This document shows positions 25,791 to 34,851 of a DNA stretch of 64,000 nt, piece by piece. This DNA comes from Erysipelotrichaceae bacterium (GTDB taxonomy: Bacteria; Bacillota_I; Bacilli_A; Erysipelotrichales; Erysipelotrichaceae): the NCBI GenBank assembly GCA_017539025.1, contig JAFYHT010000038.1:43141-107140 (forward strand). Direction: 5' to 3'. Each line of letters begins with the position of its first letter. The first letter of the stretch is position 1. Made by a program: the position numbers and the translations under genes. Under the pieces are notes generated by a model. That model was not told the origin of the DNA. It saw only the letters and a program-made list of their open reading frames with translations, and made no database searches.

Positions 25791-27562
25791 TTAAAGATTT
25801 ACTATATCCATTTAACTCCAATTTCATTCTGGAAAACAAAAGAAAGATTAAGAAAGCTTTGCTGGAAGAAGGCAATTCTTTTGTCGAAAAAAAGATCGCG
25901 ATCTTAGGTGGTTATACGACGACTGCGATCAGACAGATCATGGAACTGTTCTTACTGAACAACGGGATCAAACCATCTTTCTACGAATCTGAGTACAACA
26001 AGTTCTATGAAGACGCGATGTTTGACAATGAAGAACTCAAGGAATTCAATCCGGATATCATCTATGTCTGTACTTCCAATCGCAATATCACAAGGTATCC
26101 AAGTTTAAATGATGATGTTGATTTGCTATTGAATAATGAATTCGATAAGTTCAAGGGGATCTGGGAAAGTCTGAAAGAAAAATACAACTGTCCGATCATC
26201 CAGAACAACTTTGAATTGCCTTATTACAGATTGATGGGTAATAAAGATGCTTCTGATATTCATGGCAAGGTCAACTATGTGACCAGACTGAATATGTTGT
26301 TCTATGATTACGCACAGAACAATGATAATTTCTATATCTGCGATATCAATTATATTTCTGCAGATTACGGATTGAAGCAGTGGTCGGATCCATTTTATTT
26401 CCATATGTACAAGTATGCATTGAATGTCAATGCGGTACCCTATCTGTCGTTCAATGTTGCCAATATCATCAAATCCTTATTCGGTAAGAATAAGAAGGGC
26501 TTTGTGCTGGATCTGGATAATACCTTATGGGGCGGTGTCATCGGTGATGACGGTGTTGAAGGGATCAAAGTCGGTCCGGAAGAGCCTCAGGGACAGGTGT
26601 ATTCTGAATTCCAAAGATATCTCAAGGAACATAAACAGTTAGGTCTGATTTTGAACATCGATTCCAAGAATGATTATGAAAATGCGATCGCAGGTTTAAA
26701 ACATCCCGACAGTGAATTATCGGAAGATGATTTTGTGGTGATCAAGGCAAATTGGGAACCAAAAGACAGGAACTTTGAAGAGATCGCCAATGAACTGACT
26801 TTGTTGCCTGAGAGTTTAGTATTTGTGGATGACAATCCGGCAGAGAGACATATTGTTTCTGAACAGTTGAAGTGTGTCTGTGCACCGGAACTGGAATCTG
26901 TTGAGCACTTTATTGAAGTTCTGGATAGAAATGGTTTCTTTGAGGTGACGACTTTATCTAAAGATGACCTCAAGAGAAATGAGATGTATAAGGAAAATAT
27001 TCAGAGGGCAAAGGCGGAAGCTTCTTTCAGTAACTACAAAGATTATTTGCTGTCTCTGGATATGAAAGGTATTATCAAACCGTTTGAGCCTTTATATGTG
27101 GAAAGGATCTCTCAGCTATCAAATAAGTCCAATCAGTTCAATCTGACGACTCACAGATATACGGTGAATGATATTGAAAGTATATCTGCAGACGATAATT
27201 ACATCACACTGTATGGTAAGCTGATTGACAGGTTTGGTGATAACGGATTGGTATCTGTTGTGATCGGTCATGTTTTGGATGAAGTTTGTGAGATCGATCT
27301 TTGGATCATGAGCTGCAGAGTGCTCAAGAGAGATCTTGAATTTGCGATGATGGATGAGCTAGTGAAGAAGTGTAGGGAAAAAGGTGTCAAGAAGATCATC
27401 GGTCATTATTATCCGACCGCCAAGAACAAGATGGTCAAAGACTTCTATTCCATACAGGGTTTTGATAAAATAAGCGAAGATGAAAAAGAGAATACTGAAT
27501 GGTTATTTGAAATAGATGATAATTATCAGTTGAAAAATGAAGTGATAGAGGTGGAAGATTGA
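25787..27562 (+). CDS. FkbH-like HAD-family protein (acyl-ACP loading enzyme)
   Basis: FkbH-type proteins take a three-carbon unit from 1,3-bisphosphoglycerate, remove phosphate and load glyceryl onto an acyl carrier protein. The 591-residue protein has an N-terminal region with IAILGGYTTTAIRQ and PDIIYVCTSNRN (SGNH-like). A HAD domain follows with FVLDLDNTLWGGVIGDDG near 240-257 and VFVDDNPAER. A C-terminal GNAT-like part includes NQFNLTTHRYT and MSCRVLKRDLE. All are typical of the family. An acyl carrier protein gene follows at once. Glyceryl loading is known for the family; the precise unit here is inferred. Confidence 0.9.
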   Translation: MIKDLLYPFNSNFILENKRKIKKALLEEGNSFVEKKIAILGGYTTTAIRQIMELFLLNNGIKPSFYESEYNKFYEDAMFDNEELKEFNPDIIYVCTSNRNITRYPSLNDDVDLLLNNEFDKFKGIWESLKEKYNCPIIQNNFELPYYRLMGNKDASDIHGKVNYVTRLNMLFYDYAQNNDNFYICDINYISADYGLKQWSDPFYFHMYKYALNVNAVPYLSFNVANIIKSLFGKNKKGFVLDLDNTLWGGVIGDDGVEGIKVGPEEPQGQVYSEFQRYLKEHKQLGLILNIDSKNDYENAIAGLKHPDSELSEDDFVVIKANWEPKDRNFEEIANELTLLPESLVFVDDNPAERHIVSEQLKCVCAPELESVEHFIEVLDRNGFFEVTTLSKDDLKRNEMYKENIQRAKAEASFSNYKDYLLSLDMKGIIKPFEPLYVERISQLSNKSNQFNLTTHRYTVNDIESISADDNYITLYGKLIDRFGDNGLVSVVIGHVLDEVCEIDLWIMSCRVLKRDLEFAMMDELVKKCREKGVKKIIGHYYPTAKNKMVKDFYSIQGFDKISEDEKENTEWLFEIDDNYQLKNEVIEVED

Positions 27563-27813
27563 TGACAAGAGAAGAAGTGATGAAGACATTGAACGAGATA
27601 TTCTGCAATGTCTTTGATGACGATAGTATCGTTCTGGCAGATGAAACCAATTCATCGGATATCGATGACTGGGATTCATTAGAACAGATCAATCTGATCG
27701 TCAATATTGAGAATGAATTTGAAATGATGTTTGATATGGCAGAAGTATCGGATCTCGCCAATGTCGGTGAGATGGCTGATCTGATCATGAGAAAGTTTGA
27801 AGAAAATGAATGA
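27562..27813 (+). CDS. Acyl carrier protein
   Basis: An 83-residue acidic four-helix carrier with the phosphopantetheine attachment motif DSL at residues 38-40 (serine 39) in SDIDDWDSLEQI. The ATG at 27562 shares one base with the upstream stop (TGATG), and GAGGTGG at 27548-27554 is a strong ribosome site. It is distinct from a housekeeping ACP, which is usually found in fatty-acid operons and carries a DSLD/E-xVE pattern. Its position after the FkbH-like gene makes it the likely acceptor of the three-carbon unit. Confidence 0.88.
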   Translation: MTREEVMKTLNEIFCNVFDDDSIVLADETNSSDIDDWDSLEQINLIVNIENEFEMMFDMAEVSDLANVGEMADLIMRKFEENE

Positions 27814-28228
27814 ATACAGATTTGAAGATTTAAAGGTTGGAAAAGAAGAATATTTCACAGTTACAGTGACTGAAGGGATGATGGAACAGTTTTTGGATCT
27901 TTCCGGTGATACTAACCCTTTGCATAATGACAAAGAGTTTGCATTGAGCCAGGGTTATCAGGATAAGGTAGTCTATGGTTTATTGACGACTTCTTTTATA
28001 TCTAAACTGGTTGGTGTATTATTGCCAGGAAAATACTGTCTTTTGCAGGGGATCGATGTGAAATATTCGAGACCAGTCTATGTCGGAGATATCCTGATCG
28101 TGAAGGGAATCGTTGATGAATTACATGAGTCTGTACAAAGATGTACTATCAAAGTCGAGATTCAGAATCAGGATGAGAAAAAGGTCGTTAAGGGAAAAGT
28201 TGAAGTAGGTTTTCTGAAAGAATTCTAG
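27806..28228 (+). CDS. MaoC-family (R)-specific enoyl thioester hydratase/dehydratase
   Basis: Hot-dog fold hydratase of about 140 residues. SGDTNPLH (33-40) followed by ND and YQDKVVYGLL is the MaoC/PhaJ active-site block with catalytic Asp35 and His40. It would interconvert 3-hydroxyacyl and enoyl thioesters. The ATG at 27806 overlaps the carrier gene by 8 bases; an upstream TTG would add three residues. Placed after FkbH and ACP, it may edit the carrier-bound acyl group before transfer to a sugar amine. That role is inferred. Confidence 0.85.
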   Translation: MNEYRFEDLKVGKEEYFTVTVTEGMMEQFLDLSGDTNPLHNDKEFALSQGYQDKVVYGLLTTSFISKLVGVLLPGKYCLLQGIDVKYSRPVYVGDILIVKGIVDELHESVQRCTIKVEIQNQDEKKVVKGKVEVGFLKEF

Positions 28229-28229
28229 A

Positions 28230-29237
28230 TCATTCTGCAAGATTTCTGATATATCTGTTTGGACTGAATGAGATCAGAAAACAGACAAAGTAAGAAACCA
28301 GTTGGATGATGATACAGCCAAAGAAACTTGAAAACAAAAAATCAGGGAACAGTGTTGCCAGTATGGTGGCTATCAGCCTGTGTGAACAATAGATTCCTAA
28401 AGTATAGCTGGAGATGATCACAGCTATTTTTTTATATCCGATAGGAAGTTCATTCAAAGGAAGCATACAGATAAAAATGGTGATGACTGTCGGCATATAC
28501 ATGACCATCAGGCCTGAATAGCCAAAGCCTTCTGTACGAGGAAATCTGTAAATATAAGGCAAAAGCAGGAGAGGAAGACACAACAACAGGACGCCTATTC
28601 TGTGTTTTCTCAGCTTGTCGAAGATCCCGAAATAATGAAGCAGGAAGCCAAGTGCGGCAAAGGGAAACAGTTCAACGAGCCTTCCCAGAGGATAACTGAG
28701 TTCCGGCCTGAGTTCATGAAACAAAGAATAATTGATCCCGCTGAATTCTAAAATAAGAGACAGGATCGAGGCAGAGATGACCGTAAGGACCGCTGTTCTG
28801 TTTTCGAAGAAGTAAAAAAGAAAGAAAAAGAATAAAGTATACAATATCAGTTCGATCTGAAACCACATCGTCGGGTTCAAAACTGTGCTGTGTCCTGTCA
28901 GAAGCTGCCAGAAAAGTTCTGTAACAGGTGTTCTGTATACAAGGAAGTAATAAAGCCAATAGATCAGTGCCCACCCGATATGAGGGACCAGTAATCTGAT
29001 GATCCTGTTTCTGAAAGATAAAGAGTTTCTGGAAACAAAGAGAAATTCCGAATAATAAAAAGAAATGATCATAAAGATCGGAACGGCATATACCGTCATT
29101 TCTTTGAAAGGGAAGAAAAACAGGGATTTATATCCTTTTGATTTCCAACAGTGGGCAAGGATAACACAAAAACTCAGCAGCATTTTCAGCATAGAAACAT
29201 TTATATCGGCTTTTATTGCGTATCTCAGTTTTTTCAC
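28230..29237 (-). CDS. Acyltransferase 3 family membrane O-acyltransferase
   Basis: A 335-residue membrane protein with about ten helices. MLKMLLSFCVILAHCWKSKGY has the conserved histidine, NPTMWFQIELILYTLFFF is the mid-protein block, and SYTLGIYCSHRL is the C-terminal block. I choose a GTG start at 29237 because a -10 box on this strand ends 8 nt upstream; a frame extension from a TTG at 29267 would begin before the predicted transcript. It stands alone, facing the nonulosonate operon with only one base between the stops. Confidence 0.82.
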   Translation of the reverse strand: MKKLRYAIKADINVSMLKMLLSFCVILAHCWKSKGYKSLFFFPFKEMTVYAVPIFMIISFYYSEFLFVSRNSLSFRNRIIRLLVPHIGWALIYWLYYFLVYRTPVTELFWQLLTGHSTVLNPTMWFQIELILYTLFFFFLFYFFENRTAVLTVISASILSLILEFSGINYSLFHELRPELSYPLGRLVELFPFAALGFLLHYFGIFDKLRKHRIGVLLLCLPLLLLPYIYRFPRTEGFGYSGLMVMYMPTVITIFICMLPLNELPIGYKKIAVIISSYTLGIYCSHRLIATILATLFPDFLFSSFFGCIIIQLVSYFVCFLISFSPNRYIRNLAE

Positions 29238-29245
29238 CAACACAT

Positions 29246-29254
29246 ATGATAACA
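29246..29254 (-). promoter_or_regulatory. Extended -10 promoter, predicted leaderless GTG start
   Basis: On the minus strand TGTTATCAT (29254-29246) fits TGn-TATAAT with one mismatch. Eight bases follow before the GTG at 29237, with no ribosome site. Confidence 0.5.
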
Positions 29255-29320
29255 AAAATATTGACAAAAAAGCATATCATATGGAGTGAATTGAGTTGTT
29301 TGATTATGATATAGCTGTCT

Positions 29321-29345
29321 TTTGTGGAACACAAACGGGTATAAT
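29321..29345 (+). promoter_or_regulatory. Possible operator and -10 box upstream of the YfhO gene
   Basis: TATAAT at 29340-29345 is a perfect -10 box. Just upstream lies the inverted repeat TTTGTG-GAA-CACAAA (29321-29335), where a regulator could block or help polymerase. GGAG at 29362-29365 gives a normal ribosome site 8 nt before the ATG at 29374. Confidence 0.45.
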
Positions 29346-29373
29346 GGTTAGTGTAACTAGCGGAGTTTGAAAA

Positions 29374-32007
29374 ATGGTGAATTTCTTGAACAAAATAAAT
29401 CAGAAGAGATGGTTTCTGTTTCACGCATATACAGTTTTGTTTTCGCTGATGTCTGTTATCATTTTCAGTTATTTTTATTTGAGCGGTAAAACTTTTATTT
29501 CGACTGTTGACGGAGTTTCTCAGTATTATAAAACGCTGATCTATTATCATCGTTATCTTCTGGATATTCTTTCGAATCTTTTCAGAAATCATCAGCTGAT
29601 CGTTCCGCAATGGGAATTTCATCTCGGTGAAGGAGCAGATATCCTGGCGGCAATGTATCATACGATCGGAGATCCGATAGCTGCTTTTGTAATGTTTGTT
29701 CCGGAAGAATATGTCTACCTGTTTTATGATCTGACGATCGTTTTAAGGATCTATCTGTCAGGTTTGTGTTTCCTTGTGCTTTGTCAGTATCTGAAAAAAG
29801 GAAATCTGTTTGGAAGACTGGCGGGAGCAATGGTTTATGACTTCTGTTACTGGATGTTATTAAGTCAAAGCAAAGATATATATTTCCTGAATCCGACGAT
29901 CTGTTTTCCTTTAGTGATCTTGGGAGTTGAGAAAGTATTAAAGGAAAGAAGACCGCTTATTCTCGTGTTGGCCGTTTTCTACAGTGCTATCTGTAATTTT
30001 TACTTCTTCTTTATGATCGTGATCCTGACGATCCTCTATGTGCTGATAAGACTTATCTTTATTCATGGAATGGATTTTAAGGGCATCTTTTCAGATATTC
30101 TGTATATTGGTGTCTATGCAATTCTTGGAACGGCTTTAGGAGCTGTTACGGCTTTGCCTGTCGGATATGCTTTGCTGAGCAACAACAGATTAAGTGTTGA
30201 TTACGGTGTCCATCTATTGTATCCGATTCTGTATTATGAGAGGATCTTGAATATCTTTTTGTCCAAAGACGATCCATACTGGCTGTGCATGGGGTTTGCC
30301 AGCCCGTGTCTGATCTCTTTTGTCTTATCTTTGAGGCAGTTCAAAAAAGATAAGTTTGCCTTTGTTCTTAATCTACTGACAACAGTCATGATCTGTATAC
30401 CGTTTTGTGGGAAAGTGCTTAATGGTTTTTCTTATGTCAGCAATCGCTGGTGTTTTGCAATCGCACTGGTCGTTGCATATACGTTAACAGTCAAATGGGA
30501 TGAACTGAAAGAGAACAGATTAAGCCAGCTTATTATGATATTTATGGCGTTCGCCTGGGCTTTTGCTTTCCCGATGTCCAGAGAAGTCAGGATCTTCATT
30601 CCGATCTGCATCTGTCTGTTTTTCTTTATCATTGCCAACATTGATATGGATCTTTCAATATCTGGATTTGATCTTCGCCAGTTTGTCTTGCTTGGTCTGG
30701 TTTTGTTGAGCATTCTATATAATGCAGACTATGTTTATTCCTATAGAGGAAGGCAAAGGACAAATCTCGTTTTAAGCAGGAAAGAAGCAGAGGAAATCCA
30801 TATCTCTTCAGAAGCTTATGCAATGAAGGCAAATGTCAATGATGAAGGTTTTTATCGATATTCCGGAAGCGATTTGACAAACAATATCGCTATTTTAAAT
30901 GAAACATATACAACAAGCTATTATTTTTCGATCGCCAATCCAAATGTTTCTGATTACCGGAACAAACTGGGTATTGATGAATATCTGAATTATTACTATT
31001 ACGAATATGATGCCAGAGGAGCTCTTCATACACTGGCAAATGTCAGATACTATATTACAAAAGAAGATTATGAAGGCATTATCCCTTACGGATTCTCTTA
31101 TGATAGGTCATTTGATGGCTATCATCTATATCGTAACGAGAATGATCTGCCTTTCGGTTATACATATGACAAGAGTATTTCTTATGAGAAATGGGATCGG
31201 TTGAATTCCATCGAAAAGCAGGAAGCGATGTTAAAAGCGGTCGTAACTGAAGGTGGAAAAGATGATGTAGTTTTATTAAGCAAAGTGATTGATCATACAA
31301 CTGTTCCGGATGAACATGTAGAGGTCAAAGATAAAACATTTAAAATAAACAAGGATAAGAGCAGCGTAACGCTACATTTCAATGGACTTCCCGAGAGCGA
31401 ATACTATCTGGTGATGAATGGTATCCGTTTTGATGACGGAGTGAATTATTATCAGGACAAACTGACTGATACACAGCTTGACATCTTTGCCGGAGATCAG
31501 CACAAGATCGCTGAATACCACACATCAGATTATCAGTTCTATAATGGCAAAGACAGCTATTCTGTATTCCTTGGCTACTATGAAGAACCGATCAGCGAGA
31601 TCGTTGTTGAATTCTATCGAACAGGCACATATGAATTTGAAGAGTTTGAAGTGATCTGTGCACAAATGAGTGAATATGAAAAGGATATCGAGAAACTCGG
31701 AAGAGATGTCATTGATGAAGTGAGTTTTTCCGTGAATCAGATTAATGGTATCATTGATCTGGATCATGATTCCTATCTTGTCTTATCTGTTCCTTATTCT
31801 GAAGGCTGGAAGGCTTATGTCGATGGAAGTGAGTTTGAACTTCTGAAGGCGAACGAGTGCTACATGGGTCTGAAACTGAGTTCAGGGAAACATGAGATTC
31901 AGTTGAAATATCATACTCCATTATTGAAAGCAGGAACACTGATCTCAATCGCTGCGTGTGCTGTACTGGTTTTTGATCTTGTATGGCGAAAGAAGAAAGA
32001 AAAGTAA
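29374..32007 (+). CDS. yfhO: YfhO-family membrane glycosyltransferase
   Basis: An 877-residue protein with about a dozen helices in the first 480 residues, a large outward domain from about 490 to 850, and a final helix near 855-872. The first loop, GKTFISTVDGVSQYYKTLIYY, holds the acidic residue expected of this GT-C-like family. YfhO in Bacillus works with CsbB: CsbB makes undecaprenyl-phosphate GlcNAc and YfhO transfers the sugar to lipoteichoic acid outside the cell. The gene here is followed by a CsbB-type GT2, so the same two-protein job is likely. The sugar may differ. Confidence 0.87.
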   Translation: MVNFLNKINQKRWFLFHAYTVLFSLMSVIIFSYFYLSGKTFISTVDGVSQYYKTLIYYHRYLLDILSNLFRNHQLIVPQWEFHLGEGADILAAMYHTIGDPIAAFVMFVPEEYVYLFYDLTIVLRIYLSGLCFLVLCQYLKKGNLFGRLAGAMVYDFCYWMLLSQSKDIYFLNPTICFPLVILGVEKVLKERRPLILVLAVFYSAICNFYFFFMIVILTILYVLIRLIFIHGMDFKGIFSDILYIGVYAILGTALGAVTALPVGYALLSNNRLSVDYGVHLLYPILYYERILNIFLSKDDPYWLCMGFASPCLISFVLSLRQFKKDKFAFVLNLLTTVMICIPFCGKVLNGFSYVSNRWCFAIALVVAYTLTVKWDELKENRLSQLIMIFMAFAWAFAFPMSREVRIFIPICICLFFFIIANIDMDLSISGFDLRQFVLLGLVLLSILYNADYVYSYRGRQRTNLVLSRKEAEEIHISSEAYAMKANVNDEGFYRYSGSDLTNNIAILNETYTTSYYFSIANPNVSDYRNKLGIDEYLNYYYYEYDARGALHTLANVRYYITKEDYEGIIPYGFSYDRSFDGYHLYRNENDLPFGYTYDKSISYEKWDRLNSIEKQEAMLKAVVTEGGKDDVVLLSKVIDHTTVPDEHVEVKDKTFKINKDKSSVTLHFNGLPESEYYLVMNGIRFDDGVNYYQDKLTDTQLDIFAGDQHKIAEYHTSDYQFYNGKDSYSVFLGYYEEPISEIVVEFYRTGTYEFEEFEVICAQMSEYEKDIEKLGRDVIDEVSFSVNQINGIIDLDHDSYLVLSVPYSEGWKAYVDGSEFELLKANECYMGLKLSSGKHEIQLKYHTPLLKAGTLISIAACAVLVFDLVWRKKKEK

Positions 32008-32010
32008 GTT

Positions 32011-32029
32011 TATAATATTGATGAAGAGG
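32011..32029 (+). promoter_or_regulatory. Internal -10-like box and ribosome site before the CsbB-like gene
   Basis: TATAAT at 32011-32016 lies just after the YfhO stop and AAGAGG at 32024-32029 lies 5 nt before the ATG at 32035. The ribosome site is convincing. Use of the -10 box as an internal promoter is uncertain. Confidence 0.35.
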
Positions 32030-32034
32030 ATCTT

Positions 32035-33018
32035 ATGGCAGGAACGAAAAAGAATCATAAACCGATACTATATATCGTCATCCCGTGTTATAACGAACAG
32101 GAAGTATTGCCTATAACATCAAAACTATTTGAAGGAAAGGTCAGAGAACTGATCGAGAAAAAGAAGATCAGCGATTCAAGCAGAGTCCTGTTTGTGAATG
32201 ACGGTTCTAAAGATGACACCTGGAATATCATTCAGGAATTAAGTAAAACAAAATACTTTGAAGGTATTTCCTTAAGCAGGAACAGAGGCCATCAGAATGC
32301 TTTACTGGCAGGGCTGATGGAAGTAAAGGATCTCTGTGATATCTCCATTTCGATCGATTGTGATGGACAGGACGATATCAACGCAATGGACGAGATGGTT
32401 GAGAAGTATCTGGATGGATGTGATGTGGTATATGGTGTCAGGTCAAAAAGAGAGAGTGATACTTTCTTTAAACGTTTTACTGCTGAATCTTTCTATAAAC
32501 TGTTGAACTTTATGGGTGTAGAAGCTGTTTTCAATCATGCGGATTACAGGCTCTTATCATCAAGAGTTCTGAAAGAGTTTGCTGAGTATAAGGAAGTCAA
32601 CCTGTTCTTAAGAGGTATGATCCCTCTGGTTGGGTTCAAGCCAGATACTGTTTATTATGAAAGACACGAAAGATTGGCAGGAGAATCACATTATCCACTC
32701 AGCAAGATGCTTTCGCTGGCTTTTGATGGAATCACCAGCCTGAGCATCAAACCGATCAGACTGATCACGATGTTCGGTGGTTTTGTGGCCATTTTGAGCT
32801 TTATAGGAGTTCTCTACTCTGTGATTGCCAAGATCAGAGGACAGGCTGTTACGGGATGGGCTTCCATGACCAGTATTCTGTGTTTTGTCAGCGGTGTTCA
32901 AATGATCTCGCTTGGTATGATCGGAGAATATATCGGAAAGATCTATCTGGAAACAAAACAGAGACCGAGATTCATCATTTCCGAAAGGACATTCAAAAGA
33001 AAAGAAGAAGAGAAGTAG
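32035..33018 (+). CDS. csbB: Polyprenyl-phosphate glycosyltransferase, GT2 (CsbB/GtrB-like)
   Basis: A 327-residue GT2 enzyme with LYIVIPCYNEQEVLP, VNDGSKDDTW, SRNRGHQNALLAGL and the metal-binding SIDCDGQDD. Two C-terminal helices end in GMIGEYIGKIYLETKQRPRF. It resembles CsbB/GtrB more than the two ArnC-like enzymes at 4034 and 7342 (CDGQDD instead of DDDGQT). The YfhO gene immediately upstream is its usual partner. Expected product: an undecaprenyl-phosphate sugar used by YfhO outside the membrane. Confidence 0.9.
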   Translation: MAGTKKNHKPILYIVIPCYNEQEVLPITSKLFEGKVRELIEKKKISDSSRVLFVNDGSKDDTWNIIQELSKTKYFEGISLSRNRGHQNALLAGLMEVKDLCDISISIDCDGQDDINAMDEMVEKYLDGCDVVYGVRSKRESDTFFKRFTAESFYKLLNFMGVEAVFNHADYRLLSSRVLKEFAEYKEVNLFLRGMIPLVGFKPDTVYYERHERLAGESHYPLSKMLSLAFDGITSLSIKPIRLITMFGGFVAILSFIGVLYSVIAKIRGQAVTGWASMTSILCFVSGVQMISLGMIGEYIGKIYLETKQRPRFIISERTFKRKEEEK

Positions 33019-33046
33019 GCATTCTGCTACAAACGGAATGCTTTTT
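33019..33046 (+). terminator. Rho-independent terminator after the YfhO-CsbB pair
   Basis: GCATTC (33019-33024) pairs with GAATGC (33036-33041) across an 11-nt loop, and five T residues follow at 33042-33046. It begins directly after the stop codon. Confidence 0.7.
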
Positions 33047-33072
33047 GTAAAAAGACAAGGATCATGAAAAGG

Positions 33073-33081
33073 TGATAAAAT
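33073..33081 (+). promoter_or_regulatory. Extended -10 promoter, predicted leaderless GTG start
   Basis: TGATAAAAT fits TGn-TATAAT with one mismatch. Six bases follow before the GTG at 33088 that opens the CotH frame. Confidence 0.5.
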
Positions 33082-33087
33082 GTTTTC

Positions 33088-34851
33088 GTGGATCATATCA
33101 GAAAACATTTCTTTTTGTTTTTGATCTTCTGTACCAGTATACTGCTGATTCTGACAGGAGCAGTTTTTTCTTTTCTTGACCAGAAGAAACCGGTCATGAC
33201 TTTACGATCTCAACAGCACAGTGATATCATCCTTTTGCCTTATGTAAATGGTGATGATTACTGTTTTTTTATTCCTTCCGGAATGGATTTTAATGATCTT
33301 TATCTTTATTCAAAGAGAACGATCTATTGCGATGAGAGAATCGTTAACAAAACAGCTTTGTCGGACTATGTTTCTGATGAAGCGATGAACCTGAGTGTCG
33401 GGGATCGAAAGGGAACCATCCTTTTCAAGAAATCAGGAAGTGTTCCTGCAATGTTTATTGAAACACTTAAGAAGGATATGGATTATGTCAATAGTGATAA
33501 GAAACATGAACTGGACGTCAGATTTTTGTTTTTAAATGAGGATGGAGAAACGGTATTATTGGATCAGAACGCCGTGATCAAAGGAAGAGGAAACAATTCC
33601 TGGGACACAGATAAGAAATCATACAATCTGAAACTGGAAAAAGAAACTTCACTTTTAGGTATGGCTCAGGCTGATAAATGGGTCCTAGTTCCCAATCTGA
33701 CAGATATCTCCAAAGTCTATAACAAGACTGTTTATTCTTTTGCGAAGGAAACGGGGCTGGAATGGACGCCGGATTGCGAATATGTCGATGTCTATTTTGA
33801 TGGTGAATATAACGGCTTATACCTTTTATGTGAAAAAATAGAGGTTAAGCAAAACAGGTTGGATCTGGGGAAAAACGGAGTCCTTTTGAAGAGAGAATTG
33901 CCGATGAGATTAGAGATCGTTGATAACGGATTTGAAACAGAAAACGGCAACGTCATAGAAATCACTTATCCAAAAGAAGTTTCAATGTCTCATAAAGAAG
34001 AGATCGAAAGAGAAGTTCAAAGGATGGAAGATGCCTTGTTCGATCTGAATTCCGATGAGTGGGAAAAAGTGATCGATATCGATTCCTGGGTAAGATCTTA
34101 TCTGATCGACGAACTGTTTGATAATCTGGATGCCGGTATTGCCAGCGCATATTTTTATCTGAAAGACGGTGTCTTTTATCGCGGTCCGGTATGGGATTAT
34201 GATTCGATCATGTGGGATAATCCAAAGACGATGATCGCTGATACGTATTTCAGGCAGCCTTATTCAACAAATGATTACTATTACCTTCTGAACCAGAGGA
34301 AAGAGTTTTTAGACAGGGTGAAAGTGATCTTTGAATCCGAATTCAGGCCTCTGATCGATGAGTATGTCAATGGAAAGATCGATGAGATCTCCAATAGTAT
34401 CGTCGAAGCCAGAGAGATGGATTGTGTTCGCTGGAACTGTCAGTTTGCGCAAAGTTATATCACCAATTTCAAGACATATCTGCTTCAGAAAGCAGATTTC
34501 ATGGAAGAATACTGGGAAAACAGAGATAATTACTGCAAGATCCTTGTGCAGACAGAGATCTTTTATAGAACATTCATGGTCGAAAAGGGAAACAGGATCA
34601 TCGATGCGATCAACCTCGATATGTCTCTTTTTGAAAGCAATGAGTATCATTTTGCGGATAGCGATGAGCCTTTCGATCTGGAAAAAGAAGTATATGAAGA
34701 TATCAGATTGGATCTGGTGTCCGAAGGCAATGATGTGAAGGAGGAAAAATCTTTCATATCTCAGTTCGGATTATTGAATCTTGCGTTCTCAGGTCTGTTT
34801 GTATTGTCATTGCTCTATGTCATAATAAAGGGTATCTATATCAATGTCTAA
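33088..34851 (+). CDS. CotH-family protein kinase, membrane anchored
   Basis: A 587-residue protein with an N-terminal helix at about 8-30 and a second near the C-terminus (about 558-580), so the kinase domain probably faces outside. CotH blocks are clear: IKGRGNNSWDTDKKSYNLKL, ADKWVLVPNLTD, GEYNGLYLLCEKIE and GPVWDYDSIMWDN with the metal-binding aspartates. CotH proteins are atypical kinases first known from spore coats. Here the gene is joined to VTC and DUF4956 genes, which points to a surface or phosphate-related role instead. The start is GTG, directly after a -10 box. Confidence 0.88.
   Translation: MDHIRKHFFLFLIFCTSILLILTGAVFSFLDQKKPVMTLRSQQHSDIILLPYVNGDDYCFFIPSGMDFNDLYLYSKRTIYCDERIVNKTALSDYVSDEAMNLSVGDRKGTILFKKSGSVPAMFIETLKKDMDYVNSDKKHELDVRFLFLNEDGETVLLDQNAVIKGRGNNSWDTDKKSYNLKLEKETSLLGMAQADKWVLVPNLTDISKVYNKTVYSFAKETGLEWTPDCEYVDVYFDGEYNGLYLLCEKIEVKQNRLDLGKNGVLLKRELPMRLEIVDNGFETENGNVIEITYPKEVSMSHKEEIEREVQRMEDALFDLNSDEWEKVIDIDSWVRSYLIDELFDNLDAGIASAYFYLKDGVFYRGPVWDYDSIMWDNPKTMIADTYFRQPYSTNDYYYLLNQRKEFLDRVKVIFESEFRPLIDEYVNGKIDEISNSIVEAREMDCVRWNCQFAQSYITNFKTYLLQKADFMEEYWENRDNYCKILVQTEIFYRTFMVEKGNRIIDAINLDMSLFESNEYHFADSDEPFDLEKEVYEDIRLDLVSEGNDVKEEKSFISQFGLLNLAFSGLFVLSLLYVIIKGIYINV

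Noticed and set aside
29261..29266. Perfect TTGACA on the plus strand.
   Set aside because: No -10 box lies 15-19 bases downstream. The working -10 for the YfhO gene is more than 70 bases away.
33080..33124. A 14-codon frame (ATG at 33080) with AAGGTG upstream, overlapping the start of the CotH gene.
   Set aside because: The ATG lies within the -10 box, so it would not be on the predicted transcript. The peptide has no recognisable character.
33088..34851. CotH as evidence for a spore-coat locus.
   Set aside because: No other sporulation gene is present, the protein has membrane helices at both ends, and its partners are VTC and DUF4956.
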